DNA from: Straminergon stramineum
Taxonomy: Eukaryota; Streptophyta; Bryopsida; Hypnales; Calliergonaceae
NCBI GenBank assembly: GCA_963920665.1
Contig: OY987265.1
Location: 30,943,001 to 31,007,000, forward strand
Direction: 5' to 3'
DNA length: 64,000 nt
Shown: positions 63,509 to 64,000 of the stretch, piece after piece
Layout of the letters: each line of letters begins with the position of its first letter
How positions within the stretch are numbered: the first letter of the stretch is position 1
The notes under the pieces: model-generated
What the model saw: only the letters and a program-made list of their open reading frames with translations
Databases searched by the model: none
What the model was told of the DNA's origin: nothing
Translations under genes and position numbers: made by a program

Positions 63509-64000
63509 CATTGAAGTTGAAGATTGGAGCACGTATAAACTTATCTTCTATCAATTTCATTTTACAGAAGTAATAAAATAAGTAATAAATTAAGTTGTTC
63601 CCAAAAATCATATTGATGGCAACTACCTATTATCAAGACGGCCATGTCAACATTATTAGGAAAAATATACTCCAAATACATGCCAATTATGATTTGATAA
63701 ACCTTGTGTGAACCCTTGAGTTGTCGGTTTGATATCAAGATTTTTTTGAATATGTGTCTATGTTTTTTGTTAATAGAATTTATAGTTAGAAAGTCTTAAA
63801 GAGAGTGTTCAAATAGTAATTGGTAGAAGTCCCTATTAATATTGTGACTTATCTTCTAAAAACTTGGAGTGCCTTAACTACACCAATTCTCTACTTCTAG
63901 GGCCTGATTAAGTGCCCAATAGGTCAATTAGGTGTCAATCTAAGAGATGATTAGGAGTTTGAGAAATAGCCAGGCCTAACAATTGCAAAAATCCCATTAG
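63509..64000. other. AT-rich spacer to the window end
   Basis: Nothing recognised on either strand. Confidence 0.5.

Overview
Nuclear DNA of a land plant. Spliceosomal introns with GT/AG ends, a plant-type Miro GTPase, a mitochondrial MaoC hydratase and decayed plant-type transposons show this. Introns are mostly about 70-400 bp, with the longest near 0.95 kb. Together with the very AT-rich, repeat-filled spacers this would suit a seed-free plant (bryophyte, lycophyte or similar), but the species cannot be fixed from the window.

Layout. Positions 1-31.6 kb hold no intact gene: a GC-richer block of unknown content (1-1530), a repeat-like block (3.2-5.06 kb), then AT-rich spacer with many old mobile elements. 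Positions 31.7-52.0 kb form a compact gene island with four genes in the order + - + -: a TMEM234-like membrane protein (31745-32158, one exon); a Rad5/Rad16-type SNF2 ATPase with an embedded RING finger (33525-42858, 21 exons, 1187 residues in my model); a mitochondrial 3-hydroxyacyl-ACP dehydratase-like MaoC protein (45456-46518, 4 exons, 192 residues); and the mitochondrial Rho GTPase Miro (47033-51999, 14 exons, 634 residues). All three multi-exon models keep frame across every junction and were assembled by hand. Positions 52.3-64 kb are again repeats: a CACTA element with a matching 3-bp duplication, nested in an older inverted-repeat element, then a 6.7-kb CACTA-like block carrying three diverged copies of one roughly 0.8-kb segment, and a long hairpin.

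The genes do not form a pathway. Two act in mitochondria (mitochondrial fatty-acid synthesis; outer-membrane dynamics), one probably in the nucleus (chromatin or DNA-damage tolerance) and one in a membrane. The main hunting result is a set of four inverted-repeat elements bounded by TTAA (11356-12961, 13870-14411, 23786-24767, 61612-62542). This looks like piggyBac target-site choice; several carry internal degenerate repeats of about 180 bp. Other notable signals are two retroposon insertions chained by three copies of one 12-bp target repeat, hAT-like elements, foldback elements, and a 24-nt microexon in the SNF2 gene.
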